A stretch of DNA of 64,000 bases, taken from positions 62,001 through 126,000 of the forward strand of contig JAFDVL010000039.1 in NCBI GenBank assembly GCA_018268995.1. Direction: 5' to 3'. Under the pieces are notes generated by a model, which saw nothing but the letters and a program-made list of their open reading frames with translations, was not told the origin of the DNA and made no database searches. Within the stretch, counting starts at the first letter, position 1. The number at the start of each line of letters is the position of its first letter. Origin of the DNA: Acidobacteriota bacterium. GTDB taxonomy: Bacteria > Acidobacteriota > Blastocatellia > RBC074. Below are positions 52,807-60,679 of the stretch, piece by piece. A program made the position numbers and the translations under genes.

Positions 52807-55800
52807 TTATTGCACCGTCGCTTTTCGTTCAACTTTCCCCCAGACCATCACCGTTCCGCGAATTGCCGTAATCGTAGATTTGATTGCGACGTAATACATC
52901 AACTGCCGATAGAAAAATCGTTGGAACAGTAACCACACCAGCAAGCTCCAGTCTTCTTTTTTCTCCAGCAAGAACGCAAAGAAAGCAGCGAAAAAATCAA
53001 CGGCGAGAAATAAAACATAGAAAAATAGGACGCGCTTTAGCCCGTCCGTCGAATAATCCAATGGGTGTTGATATTTCTGCATCGCGGTGTTGATGAAGGA
53101 CACGATCATCATCAAATCCATCACGGGCGAAACAAGCGGAAAGAAAATTTGAAACAGCAGCACATTCGGAATTGCAAACCAACCAAGCGCGCCGTATTTC
53201 GGACGAAAAAGCGTATCAATGTGCTTCCAGGCAGCTTGCAACGTGCCGAACATCCACCGGAAACGCTGCTTCAAAAATCCGCGCACGGTGTCTGGGGCTT
53301 CGGTCAGCGCAACGGCTTCCGGCTCGTAACTAATCTCGTAGCCCATTCGCAAAATCGCCAGGGTCAAATCTGCATCTTCAGCTAAGGTTTCGTGCGCGAA
53401 GCCGCCGGCCTGCAAAACCAGATCGCGCCGCCACGCGCCAATGGCACCGGGCACGACCGTGATGCAATTCAAGGCATCAAACGCACGACGATCCAGATTT
53501 TGTGAGGTGATGTATTCGAGCGCCTGCCAATTTGTCAGCAGGTTCAGGCGATTCCCGACTTTCGCATTGCCCGCGACTGCGCCGATCCGTGGGTCATAGA
53601 AATGCCGTACCATCTTGCCAATTGCATCCAGGCTGAAAATCGTGTCGGCATCCAGTCCAAAGATGATTTCTGCATCGGTTTGCGCAATGCCAAAATTCAA
53701 GGCGCGCGATTTTCCGCCATTCGGTTTCGTAAAGACGCGGACTTGTGGATGCGAGCCAAATTCATCCAAAACGCGCTGATAGGTCGTATCGCTGGAACCA
53801 TCGTCAACGACGATGATGTCGAAGTTCTGATAGTTTGAGGCGAGCAATGAGTGAATCGTCATATTGACGACTTTCTCTTCGTTGTAAGCCGGAACAATAA
53901 TGCTGACCTTCGGTTGAAAATCAGCGGGGAAAGTTTGATGTCGCCGCCGCCACCACTCGGCAATCGCCATCGTGCCGATGAGCAGCAATCGCAGCAGCCC
54001 CAGCGTGATGCCCGCAATAAACAACCAGCGCAGGATCGCATTCAGCCAGTTGATCAGCAAAAAACCGAGGTCGAGGATGTTTGCCTGCCAGTTTTCATTC
54101 GGCGCAATGGTCGGCATTACTTCATCACGACTTTTTCCTATCAACGTCGAGACGGGCACAAATTCATATCCGGCGTCGCGCAAGCCTTTAATAATGAGCG
54201 GCAATGCGGCGACGGTTTGCGAACGGTCTCCGCCCGCATCGTGTAACAAAACGACTTTGCCTTCTTTGTTTTTCGCCGCATCAATCGTGGCTTTGACAAT
54301 CTGATCTATGCCTGGGTTGCGCCAATCGTTCGGATCAATCTGCATCCCGATGTTGTAATAATTCAGGCTACCAGTGAAGCGGAGCGGCTCCACCTGATCA
54401 GGCGTTTCCGGCTCAATGTCCTCGGCATACGGCGGGCGGAACAAAATCGTGCGATGGTTGGTGATACTTTCGATCAGGCGTTCGGTCGCGTTCAGTTCCA
54501 GCCGAAACTGCTGTTCAGAAATCGCGGCGACATTCGGATGCGTGAAAGTATGGCTGCCGAGTTCATGTCCTTCATTGAAGATTCGCCTGACCAAATCAGG
54601 GTGTAAATCTCCATTGATGCCGACGATAAAAAATGTGGCTTTGACATTGTTGGCCTTCAGTTCATCCAGAATTTTTGGTGTGAACTGCGCATCAGGGCCA
54701 TCATCAAACGTCAGGGCGATTTGTTTTTTGTTATCGCCACCGTAGCGCGTGATGACGTAGGGCGAAGGTTGTTTGATAAGCTTCTCACCCGTAATCAGCC
54801 CGCGCGTTTCGTCATACGTGATTTCACGCGAACCGCTGCTCGGCTCAGCGGTGACCTTTAGGATTTCGCCTTTGCCCTCGTAATCCAGATCATAACCATA
54901 TTGCAGAACCTTGAGCTTATCCGCTGCGGCGCGATCCAGTTTCGTGCGGGAATCAAACACTTCCCAAATTGAAGGGTCTTCGGAACCAAGTCGCCATAGG
55001 GCAAAGCCGCGTGGATTGTGTGCATTGCCCGCGACCATTTGATTAAAGGTCGTAACCGCGCTCAAAAACCACACAGAATGCGGTTTGCCATTGTCGTCTT
55101 CGTAATTAAAAGTGGGATTCAGTGAAGCAGGATCAAGCGTGATTTTCTCTTCGGCTTCCTGCGCCAACCGTGTGGCATCTTGAAAGGTGATTTCTTCGGC
55201 AGGCTTTTTGCCTTTTTGCCAATCGTAGCCGTAGCTGCCAATGGCAATTACATATCTATCAGACGGCAATTCGGCAAAGCGTTTTTGCAACGCGGCTGTG
55301 TACCAACTCTGCGAAGCAACCGGCCCCGGTTCACTTTCGCTTTCGTGTTCGTCGTAGGCCATCAGGATCAAATAATCCGCGACTTCAGCTAAGCCTTTGT
55401 AATCGAAGCTCGGATCATCCAACGGCACGGACTGCGAAATTTCCAGGCCCAGCGGATGAAACGCGGCGTACAACTCAATCATAAATTGCCGCAAATCTTT
55501 CTGGCTCGCAGGCGGAACATTTTCAAAGTCAATGCTGATCCCGGCAAATTTGTTTTGCTGCACATAATCCAGCAAATTTTTAATGGCTTTCGCGCGGGCT
55601 GCCGGGTTTGCCAGCATCGTGGCCAGCTTCTCGCGTTCCCATTCCAACCCATCCGAGCGAAAGTTATTCACCAGCGGAGCAATCGCTAAATCAGGCCGAT
55701 GCTGGCGAATGTAATCCAACGATTGTTTGAGCTTGGGCGGATCATCAATGCCAATCGTGCCATCGGCGCTGGTTAAATGCAGCCATTCGGGAATCAGCTT

Positions 55801-56199
55801 GTCTATGCGTGTGAGGTTATGCTTGAGCGAAGTAAAACTGGTGTCATCCCAATTGACATAAAACCCAATCAATTCGGCTTTGTTATTTGGTCGCGGCGAA
55901 GCAGCAGGCAATACGATGGGCTGGTTTTGTTTGAGGTATTCGTTGAGATGCTGTTTCGCGTTTTGGAATCTGCGCCCACGTCGTGTGGGAGGTTTCGTGG
56001 GCGGCGGCGGTGCAACATGATGTGCTTGCGGCAAGGCTTTGGACGAATTTAAGCCCAGCGTTGGCAGCGCGGGATTCACCAGCACGCTGACAATTAACAC
56101 ACCAAAAATAATAGAAAGAATTGCACCAATAATTTGAGCAGTGCGTTTGAATCGTCGCCACCGACGCTGTTCAGGATCGTGAAAAACCGGAGAGGACAT
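52807..56199 (-). CDS. GH18-NodB-GT2 trifunctional polysaccharide protein
   Basis: From ATG 56199 (1130 residues): N-terminal TM (about 24-46), a GH18-like domain (about 110-430) with the D-x-E motif I-S-I-D-F-E at about 220, a NodB polysaccharide deacetylase (about 490-680) with T-F-D-D-G-P, H-x3-H in G-S-H-T-F-T-H and R-P-P-Y, and a GT2 synthase (from about 760) with V-P-A-Y-N-E-E, D-D-G-S-S-D, E-D-A-D and Q-R-F-R-W, plus C-terminal TMs. Together they fit synthesis and deacetylation of a beta-linked N-acetylhexosamine polymer, as PgaB/PgaC do, here in one chain. The 11 residues of the longer frame are palindrome-derived. Confidence 0.88.
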   Translation of the reverse strand: MSSPVFHDPEQRRWRRFKRTAQIIGAILSIIFGVLIVSVLVNPALPTLGLNSSKALPQAHHVAPPPPTKPPTRRGRRFQNAKQHLNEYLKQNQPIVLPAASPRPNNKAELIGFYVNWDDTSFTSLKHNLTRIDKLIPEWLHLTSADGTIGIDDPPKLKQSLDYIRQHRPDLAIAPLVNNFRSDGLEWEREKLATMLANPAARAKAIKNLLDYVQQNKFAGISIDFENVPPASQKDLRQFMIELYAAFHPLGLEISQSVPLDDPSFDYKGLAEVADYLILMAYDEHESESEPGPVASQSWYTAALQKRFAELPSDRYVIAIGSYGYDWQKGKKPAEEITFQDATRLAQEAEEKITLDPASLNPTFNYEDDNGKPHSVWFLSAVTTFNQMVAGNAHNPRGFALWRLGSEDPSIWEVFDSRTKLDRAAADKLKVLQYGYDLDYEGKGEILKVTAEPSSGSREITYDETRGLITGEKLIKQPSPYVITRYGGDNKKQIALTFDDGPDAQFTPKILDELKANNVKATFFIVGINGDLHPDLVRRIFNEGHELGSHTFTHPNVAAISEQQFRLELNATERLIESITNHRTILFRPPYAEDIEPETPDQVEPLRFTGSLNYYNIGMQIDPNDWRNPGIDQIVKATIDAAKNKEGKVVLLHDAGGDRSQTVAALPLIIKGLRDAGYEFVPVSTLIGKSRDEVMPTIAPNENWQANILDLGFLLINWLNAILRWLFIAGITLGLLRLLLIGTMAIAEWWRRRHQTFPADFQPKVSIIVPAYNEEKVVNMTIHSLLASNYQNFDIIVVDDGSSDTTYQRVLDEFGSHPQVRVFTKPNGGKSRALNFGIAQTDAEIIFGLDADTIFSLDAIGKMVRHFYDPRIGAVAGNAKVGNRLNLLTNWQALEYITSQNLDRRAFDALNCITVVPGAIGAWRRDLVLQAGGFAHETLAEDADLTLAILRMGYEISYEPEAVALTEAPDTVRGFLKQRFRWMFGTLQAAWKHIDTLFRPKYGALGWFAIPNVLLFQIFFPLVSPVMDLMMIVSFINTAMQKYQHPLDYSTDGLKRVLFFYVLFLAVDFFAAFFAFLLEKKEDWSLLVWLLFQRFFYRQLMYYVAIKSTITAIRGTVMVWGKVERKATVQ

Positions 56200-56202
56200 A
56201 AA

Positions 56203-56272
56203 TTTGCTCACAGTTGACAGTTGGCTGTTCACAGAAGGCCAGCTTCCCTAAACAGCCAACACCTGCTGTGAA
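56203..56272. repeat. Palindrome between fabI and the GH18-NodB-GT2 gene
   Basis: A 10-bp core stem (56220-56229 with 56251-56260) is extended by CACAG/CTGTG words on each side. It spans from 3 bases before the upstream ATG region to the base before the fabI stop codon (56273-56275). Confidence 0.7.
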
Positions 56273-57052
56273 TCAACCCATTGGGCCAAGCGTTCCAAGA
56301 ATATTATAACCACCATCCACATAAATTACTTCGCCCGTGATCCCACGCGACAAACTGCTGGCCAAAAATAATCCGGTGTCACCCACCTCAGATTGTTCCG
56401 TCGCCTTGCGCAGCGGAGCTACTTCGCGGTGATGTGCAACCATATTCGTAATGCCAGACACGCCACGCGCGGCAAGCGTGCGAATCGGGCCAGCGGAAAT
56501 CGCATTCACGCGAATCCCTTTGGGGCCAAGGTCATTCGCCAGATAGCGAACACTAGCTTCCAGCGCAGCTTTGGCCACGCCCATCACATTGTAATGCGGT
56601 ACGACGCGCTCTGCGCCCAGATACGTCAATGTCATGATCGAAGCGTTTTCATTCAAGATCGGCAAAGCGGCACGAGTCACAGCGACCAGCGAATAAGCGC
56701 TGACTTCCAAGGCGACTTTGAAATCATCCCGTGTGGTGTTGACGAATTCGCCGGTTAAGGCTTCGCGCGGGGCATAGGCAATGGAATGGACCAGGAAATC
56801 CAGCTTGCCGTATTCGCCTGCGACGTTGTTCATCAACGCGGTGATTTCCTCATCGTTGCCCGCATCGCAAACATAGGATTTCGATCCGGGAATCGTGGCG
56901 GCCAGTTCTTCGACATTTTCTCTCAGCCGTTCTGTTTGATAGTTGAATGCGAGCCGCGCGCCCGCCTGCGCACAGGCTTGCGCAATTGCCCACGCAATGC
57001 TGGCTTTGTTTGCGACCCCTAAAATCAGGCCATTTTTGCCTTCCAGTAGCAT
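56273..57052 (-). CDS. fabI: Enoyl-ACP reductase FabI
   Basis: The 259-residue SDR-family enzyme (ATG 57052, AGGAG upstream) has G-K-N-G-L-I-L-G-V-A-N-K-x-S-I-A-W-A-I-A near its start and the FabI catalytic Y-x6-K in Y-N-V-M-G-V-A-K. It reduces enoyl-ACP in fatty-acid elongation. The longer frame adds 33 residues without family match. Strand and spacing suggest it precedes the large glycosyltransferase in the same transcript. Confidence 0.95.
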   Translation of the reverse strand: MLLEGKNGLILGVANKASIAWAIAQACAQAGARLAFNYQTERLRENVEELAATIPGSKSYVCDAGNDEEITALMNNVAGEYGKLDFLVHSIAYAPREALTGEFVNTTRDDFKVALEVSAYSLVAVTRAALPILNENASIMTLTYLGAERVVPHYNVMGVAKAALEASVRYLANDLGPKGIRVNAISAGPIRTLAARGVSGITNMVAHHREVAPLRKATEQSEVGDTGLFLASSLSRGITGEVIYVDGGYNILGTLGPMG

Positions 57053-57537
57053 GAATAAACTCCTCAGAAAAAGGTTGATAGGGACTAAACGGCGAAGATA
57101 CCACGATTCATCCATTCTTTGAATTGCGCAAGAGGTAAGCGCCAGGGGCAATTTATTCTCGCTGGGTACGCAGGCCTAGCTTCGCAAAGACTTCAACTCT
57201 CGCAAGCTTTGCACGCAAGATGCGTGCGTACCCATAGAGTGAATTGCGCTTGATGCCACACGCTCCCTCAGTTCTTTGTCATGTCACCTAAAGTGACACG
57301 GTGTCTCATTCAATGCGGGCTCCTGTAAATAAAAGTGACTATCGCATCAGGAAAACCCCATTTCGGAGCCTCTTAAAGGCGGTACTAAACTTGCTAACGA
57401 AGTTTTGGGCTAGTCGTATCTCCCCTACATTCCCAGAGTTCAATGACAAAAACCAAAATCGTTTTGTGAATGTGGTTCTGCCACATCTCCAGAACCAAAC
57501 ATGACCTTGTAACCCGAACACGAAAGGAGTCTACGTA
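57053..57537. other. 485-bp gap, palindrome and short hairpin
   Basis: It holds the fabI upstream region, the GTACGC palindrome at 57164-57234, and a perfect TGTCAC/GTGACA hairpin around 57282-57299. No coding region is convincing; the open frame near 57301 lacks a Shine-Dalgarno and family match. Confidence 0.5.
57164..57234. repeat. Palindrome sharing the GCACGCA-GA-TGCGTGC word
   Basis: Left end GGGTACGC (57164-57171) pairs with GCGTACCC near 57226-57233. The 24-base segment 57211-57234 matches 39777-39800 with one change, so the word is mobile or selected across loci. Confidence 0.8.
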
Positions 57538-59028
57538 ATGAACCAAACTCATGTGTCCCGAAATGCTGTGCAGTTTTGCGAAGGATTAGCACAAAAGGTC
57601 TTTGCTATCGTTTTGATAGCAATCATCAGCAGCATCGCGCTTGCGCAAACACCCGCTCCGCTACCCAGCGTAGTTGACCCTGATTTAGTCGTACGAACGG
57701 TTGCGACGGGATTAATCCAGCCAACCACGATGGCTTTCATCGGCAATAACGATCTGCTCGTCCTGGAAAAAGCGTCAGGCAAAGTACAAAGAGTTACGAA
57801 TGGAGCTATTGCTGGCACGGTGCTGGATTTGCACGTCAATTCTGCATCTGAACGTGGCCTGCTGGGTATCGCGCTCCACCCTAAATTCCCGCAAACGCCC
57901 TATGTCTATCTTTATTGGACAGAAAGCACGACTGGCGCGGACAGCACCGATTTAGGCGCGGTCGGGCTATTAGGCAATCGTGTAGATCGTTTTATCTGGA
58001 ACGGAACTTCGCTCCTTCAGGAACGCAATATCATTCGGCTGCGCGCATATCAGGCAGATTTCGGCCAGCCCCTGCGCGGCAACCACAACGGCGGTGTGCT
58101 GGCCTTTGAAGACAATGCCCGCCGGAATGGTAACGAGCCGGAAAAGCTGTACATTTTCATTGGCGATAACGGGCGGCGCGGATGGTTGCAAAATATCCTC
58201 ACGATTTTGCCCGTACCAAACGATCAATTTGGCGGCCCGGAACCGGATGACACACACCTGACCGGAGTTGTGATTCGGCTGAATGACGATGGCACCACAC
58301 CAAAAGACAATCCATTTTATGAATATGGCGCACAGGTTGGCGGAATCGTCGGTGCAAATTTGCAAAAAATCTTTTCCTTCGGGCGACGCAACAGTTTCGG
58401 AATGGCCGTTGATCCGTACTCCGGCAATCTTTGGTTGCAGGAAAATTCAGATGACGCATTTGATGAATTGGGCTTAGTCAGTTCAGGGTCAAATGGCGGC
58501 TGGACACAAATTATGGGGCCGGTCAGCCGCATTGATCAATTCAAAGCAATTGAAGTGCGACGCGCTGGCGGATTGCAACAAATTCGCTGGCCACCAGACT
58601 TGATTGCAAATACACCGCGCGAGGCGTTGCAGCGATTATTTACAATGCCCGAATCACGTTATCGTGATCCCGAATTCAGTTGGAAATTTGCTGTCGCTCC
58701 TGCGGGGATCGGATTCATGAAGGGAAGCGGACTCGGTAGTAAATACGATGGAGATTTATTTTTAGGAGCCGCCCGTCTGAATCTGGCAAACGGGTATCTG
58801 TTTCGGATGAAACTCAATGAGAGTCGGCGTGATCTTGTCCATACTGATTCGCGGCTGGCAGATCGCGTGGCTGACAATCTGGATAAATTCGAAATTACAG
58901 AAAGCGAATCCATTCTCTTCGGCAGGGATTTCGGCGTGGGCACGGATATCAAAACCGGGCCAAACGGAAATTTATATGTCGTGTCACTTTCCAATGGCGT
59001 GATTTATGAAATCGCTCGTCGCCGCTAA
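57538..59028 (+). CDS. Secreted PQQ-dependent sugar dehydrogenase-like protein
   Basis: The 496-residue protein (AAAGGAG 12 bases upstream of ATG 57538) has a signal peptide (about 1-37, ending A-L-A-Q) and the glucose/sorbosone dehydrogenase fold: V-A-T-G-L-I-Q-P-T-T-M-A-F, E-R-G-L-L-G-I-A-L-H-P-K-F, N-H-N-G-G and E-N-S-D-D-A-F-D-E-L. Such soluble quinoproteins oxidise sugars in the periplasm; whether PQQ is bound cannot be shown from sequence. It is closed by a terminator at 59055-59084. Confidence 0.85.
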   Translation: MNQTHVSRNAVQFCEGLAQKVFAIVLIAIISSIALAQTPAPLPSVVDPDLVVRTVATGLIQPTTMAFIGNNDLLVLEKASGKVQRVTNGAIAGTVLDLHVNSASERGLLGIALHPKFPQTPYVYLYWTESTTGADSTDLGAVGLLGNRVDRFIWNGTSLLQERNIIRLRAYQADFGQPLRGNHNGGVLAFEDNARRNGNEPEKLYIFIGDNGRRGWLQNILTILPVPNDQFGGPEPDDTHLTGVVIRLNDDGTTPKDNPFYEYGAQVGGIVGANLQKIFSFGRRNSFGMAVDPYSGNLWLQENSDDAFDELGLVSSGSNGGWTQIMGPVSRIDQFKAIEVRRAGGLQQIRWPPDLIANTPREALQRLFTMPESRYRDPEFSWKFAVAPAGIGFMKGSGLGSKYDGDLFLGAARLNLANGYLFRMKLNESRRDLVHTDSRLADRVADNLDKFEITESESILFGRDFGVGTDIKTGPNGNLYVVSLSNGVIYEIARRR

Positions 59029-59054
59029 GGCAAAAGAGCAAAGCTGAAATTGTG

Positions 59055-59084
59055 GGGTAGCAGTGTCCGCTGCTGCCCTTTTTT
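59055..59084 (+). terminator. Rho-independent terminator after the sugar dehydrogenase
   Basis: A 9-bp stem (59055-59063 with 59070-59078, one G-T pair) and 6-base loop followed by six T bases, 27 bases after the stop codon. Confidence 0.8.
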
Positions 59085-59252
59085 CGTAGTTGCCAGGAGT
59101 TCAGGCGATGACAAAAACTCGGCATTTGAAGATACTCCAGGCAGTGACGAAAACACGGCATTCCACCTTGCAAGTGTCACCAAGCTGGCACTAAAACACA
59201 TTCCCCTTCTCTCTCCTTTCCCAGCAACCTCAGCATTTCTGCCATTTACAAT

Positions 59253-59270
59253 TTCGGCACGTTGGTTGCC
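59253..59270 (+). promoter_or_regulatory. Sigma-54-like promoter for the flagellar operon
   Basis: The element reads T-T-C-G-G-C-A-C-G then T-T-G-C, with G-G (-24) and G-C (-12) exactly 10 bases apart, matching the sigma-54 pattern except for C in place of the first T-G. The predicted start near 59281 leaves a short leader before GGAGG and flgB ATG 59295. Many bacteria put flagellar genes under sigma-54, which supports but does not prove the call. Confidence 0.5.
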
Positions 59271-59294
59271 AAGCCTGCCGTGGAGGTATGGACT

Positions 59295-59681
59295 ATGGAC
59301 CAGCCGAGTCTGGATCGGATTACCAATCTGTTAACGCAATTTCTGGATGTACAAAGTCGCCGCGCCCAAATTGTCTCCAGCAATCTGGCGAACGCGGATA
59401 CCCCTGGCTATCAGGCACAGGAACTCGATTTCGCCGAATACCTGAAACAGGCAACACAGGATGCCTTAATGCCTGGGGCGGCAAACAATACATCTTCCTT
59501 TGAAATCAGCCCGCGCGTTGTTCCGCAAACGGGACGCGTCTCAGCGCTGGACGGCAATAACGTTGATGCCGGACATGAAACCGCCGCGATGGCGGATACG
59601 GGAATGCGCTACCTCACGGGCACTACGATCCTGCAATCACGCTTGCGCACCCTGCGCACAGCGATTCGGGAAGGAAGGTAA
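59295..59681 (+). CDS. flgB: Flagellar basal-body rod protein FlgB
   Basis: From ATG 59295 (GGAGG about 9 bases upstream) the 128-residue protein has the rod-protein core S-S-N-L-A-N-A-D-T-P-G-Y and a C-terminal L-T-G-T-T-I-L-Q-S-R-L-R-T-L-R-T-A-I helix. FlgB is the proximal rod. It heads flgB-flgC-fliE-fliF-fliG-fliH. Length and motif fit the family. Confidence 0.93.
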   Translation: MDQPSLDRITNLLTQFLDVQSRRAQIVSSNLANADTPGYQAQELDFAEYLKQATQDALMPGAANNTSSFEISPRVVPQTGRVSALDGNNVDAGHETAAMADTGMRYLTGTTILQSRLRTLRTAIREGR

Positions 59682-59683
59682 TT

Positions 59684-59768
59684 GGGACAGAGAGACAAAG
59701 AGACAGAGGGGCAAACAACTGATCTTGCGATTCATCTCGCCTTCCCTCTTTCCCTGCGTCTCTCTTTC
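59684..59768. repeat. Stuttered palindrome between flgB and flgC, word GACAGAGA
   Basis: Left arm 59684-59711 and right arm 59740-59768 are stutters of AGAGACA and its complement. It begins 2 bases after the flgB stop and ends 13 bases before the flgC ATG. The same word starts the run GGGACAGAAAAGGGACAGAG just before the SurA-like gene at 15124. Confidence 0.8.
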
Positions 59769-59781
59769 ACTTACTAAAGCT

Positions 59782-60246
59782 ATGTCACTCTTCACCATCT
59801 TTCAAATTTCCTCACAGGGCATGACGGCACAACGCGAGCGGCTTGAAACAGCTTCTGCGAATCTTGCCAATGCCCATTCAACACGAACGTCAGAAGGCGG
59901 GCCATATCGGCGGCGTGACATTCTCTTTCAAACCGTAGCGATTCAAGAAGGGAGCAATCCTTTTTCAGATTCGCCCTCAAACAGTTTGTTTTCAGATGTC
60001 ACCGCAGGCGTGCCACAAGGCGTTCGTGCCAGGACTGAACTTGCGGGGCCAGATAAATTCATCAAACGCTATGATCCGGGTCACCCGGATGCGGATGCAG
60101 ATGGCTATGTCAAATTGCCGGAAGTAGATCCGTTGGAAGAAACCGTCAACATGATTTCTGCTGCACGCTCGTTCGAGGCCAATGCCACAGCATTCAATAC
60201 AGCCAAAGAACTAGCCCGCGCCACTCTCAAATTAGGTGAATCGTAA
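59782..60246 (+). CDS. flgC: Flagellar basal-body rod protein FlgC
   Basis: The 154-residue protein (ATG 59782) has S-S-Q-G-M-T-A-Q-R-E-R-L-E-T-A-S-A-N-L-A-N and the C-terminal V-N-M-I-S-A-A-R-S-F-E-A-N-A-T-A of rod proteins. FlgC forms the proximal rod with FlgB. A longer frame from 59500 overlaps flgB and is not native. Its stop overlaps the fliE ATG as TAATG. Confidence 0.93.
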   Translation: MSLFTIFQISSQGMTAQRERLETASANLANAHSTRTSEGGPYRRRDILFQTVAIQEGSNPFSDSPSNSLFSDVTAGVPQGVRARTELAGPDKFIKRYDPGHPDADADGYVKLPEVDPLEETVNMISAARSFEANATAFNTAKELARATLKLGES

Positions 60247-60551
60247 TGAATATTAACGGAACCTTACCGCTGACCTCACCCGCGCCGATTGCCTCTCCCA
60301 CCCTGGCAGGCTCCATTATGGGAGCAGGCTCCTCATCGTTTGGTGATTATGTAAAAACAGCCGTTGAAACCCTGGATCGAACCCAAAAGAACGCTGAATT
60401 TGAGATCGGGAAAACGGTGACAGGTGAATCACAAGACTTGCACCGCACGATTGCCGCGTTGCAAACCGCCGACCTCAGTTTTCAACTGGCTTTGCAAGTA
60501 CGCAACAAATTCATCAATGCTTTTGAAGAAGTCATGCGGATGCAGGTATGA
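60246..60551 (+). CDS. fliE: Flagellar hook-basal body protein FliE
   Basis: The 101-residue protein has a weakly conserved N-terminus and the FliE C-terminal pattern L-H-R-T-I-A-A-L-Q-T-A-D-L-S-F-Q-L-A-L-Q-V-R-N-K. FliE joins the MS-ring to the rod. ATG 60246 overlaps the flgC stop (TAATG), indicating translational coupling. Confidence 0.92.
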   Translation: MNINGTLPLTSPAPIASPTLAGSIMGAGSSSFGDYVKTAVETLDRTQKNAEFEIGKTVTGESQDLHRTIAALQTADLSFQLALQVRNKFINAFEEVMRMQV

Positions 60552-60623
60552 GTCTGTAAAGTCTTAAGAATCTTTAGGCCAGGAAAGCCCTTTGACCTTT
60601 AGTCTCTTAAGACACTCAGGACT
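60551..60623. repeat. Imperfect palindrome between fliE and fliF, word GTCTTAAGA
   Basis: Left arm 60551-60578 and right arm 60596-60623 share GTCTTAAGA and AAAGG words in reverse-complement order, about 20 of 28 pairs. It begins at the fliE stop codon; fliF starts 56 bases beyond its end. Confidence 0.65.
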
Positions 60624-60679
60624 CAAGACCTTATAAACTTAATTAACCTTACTAACTGACGCCCGTAATTCTTTTTCGG

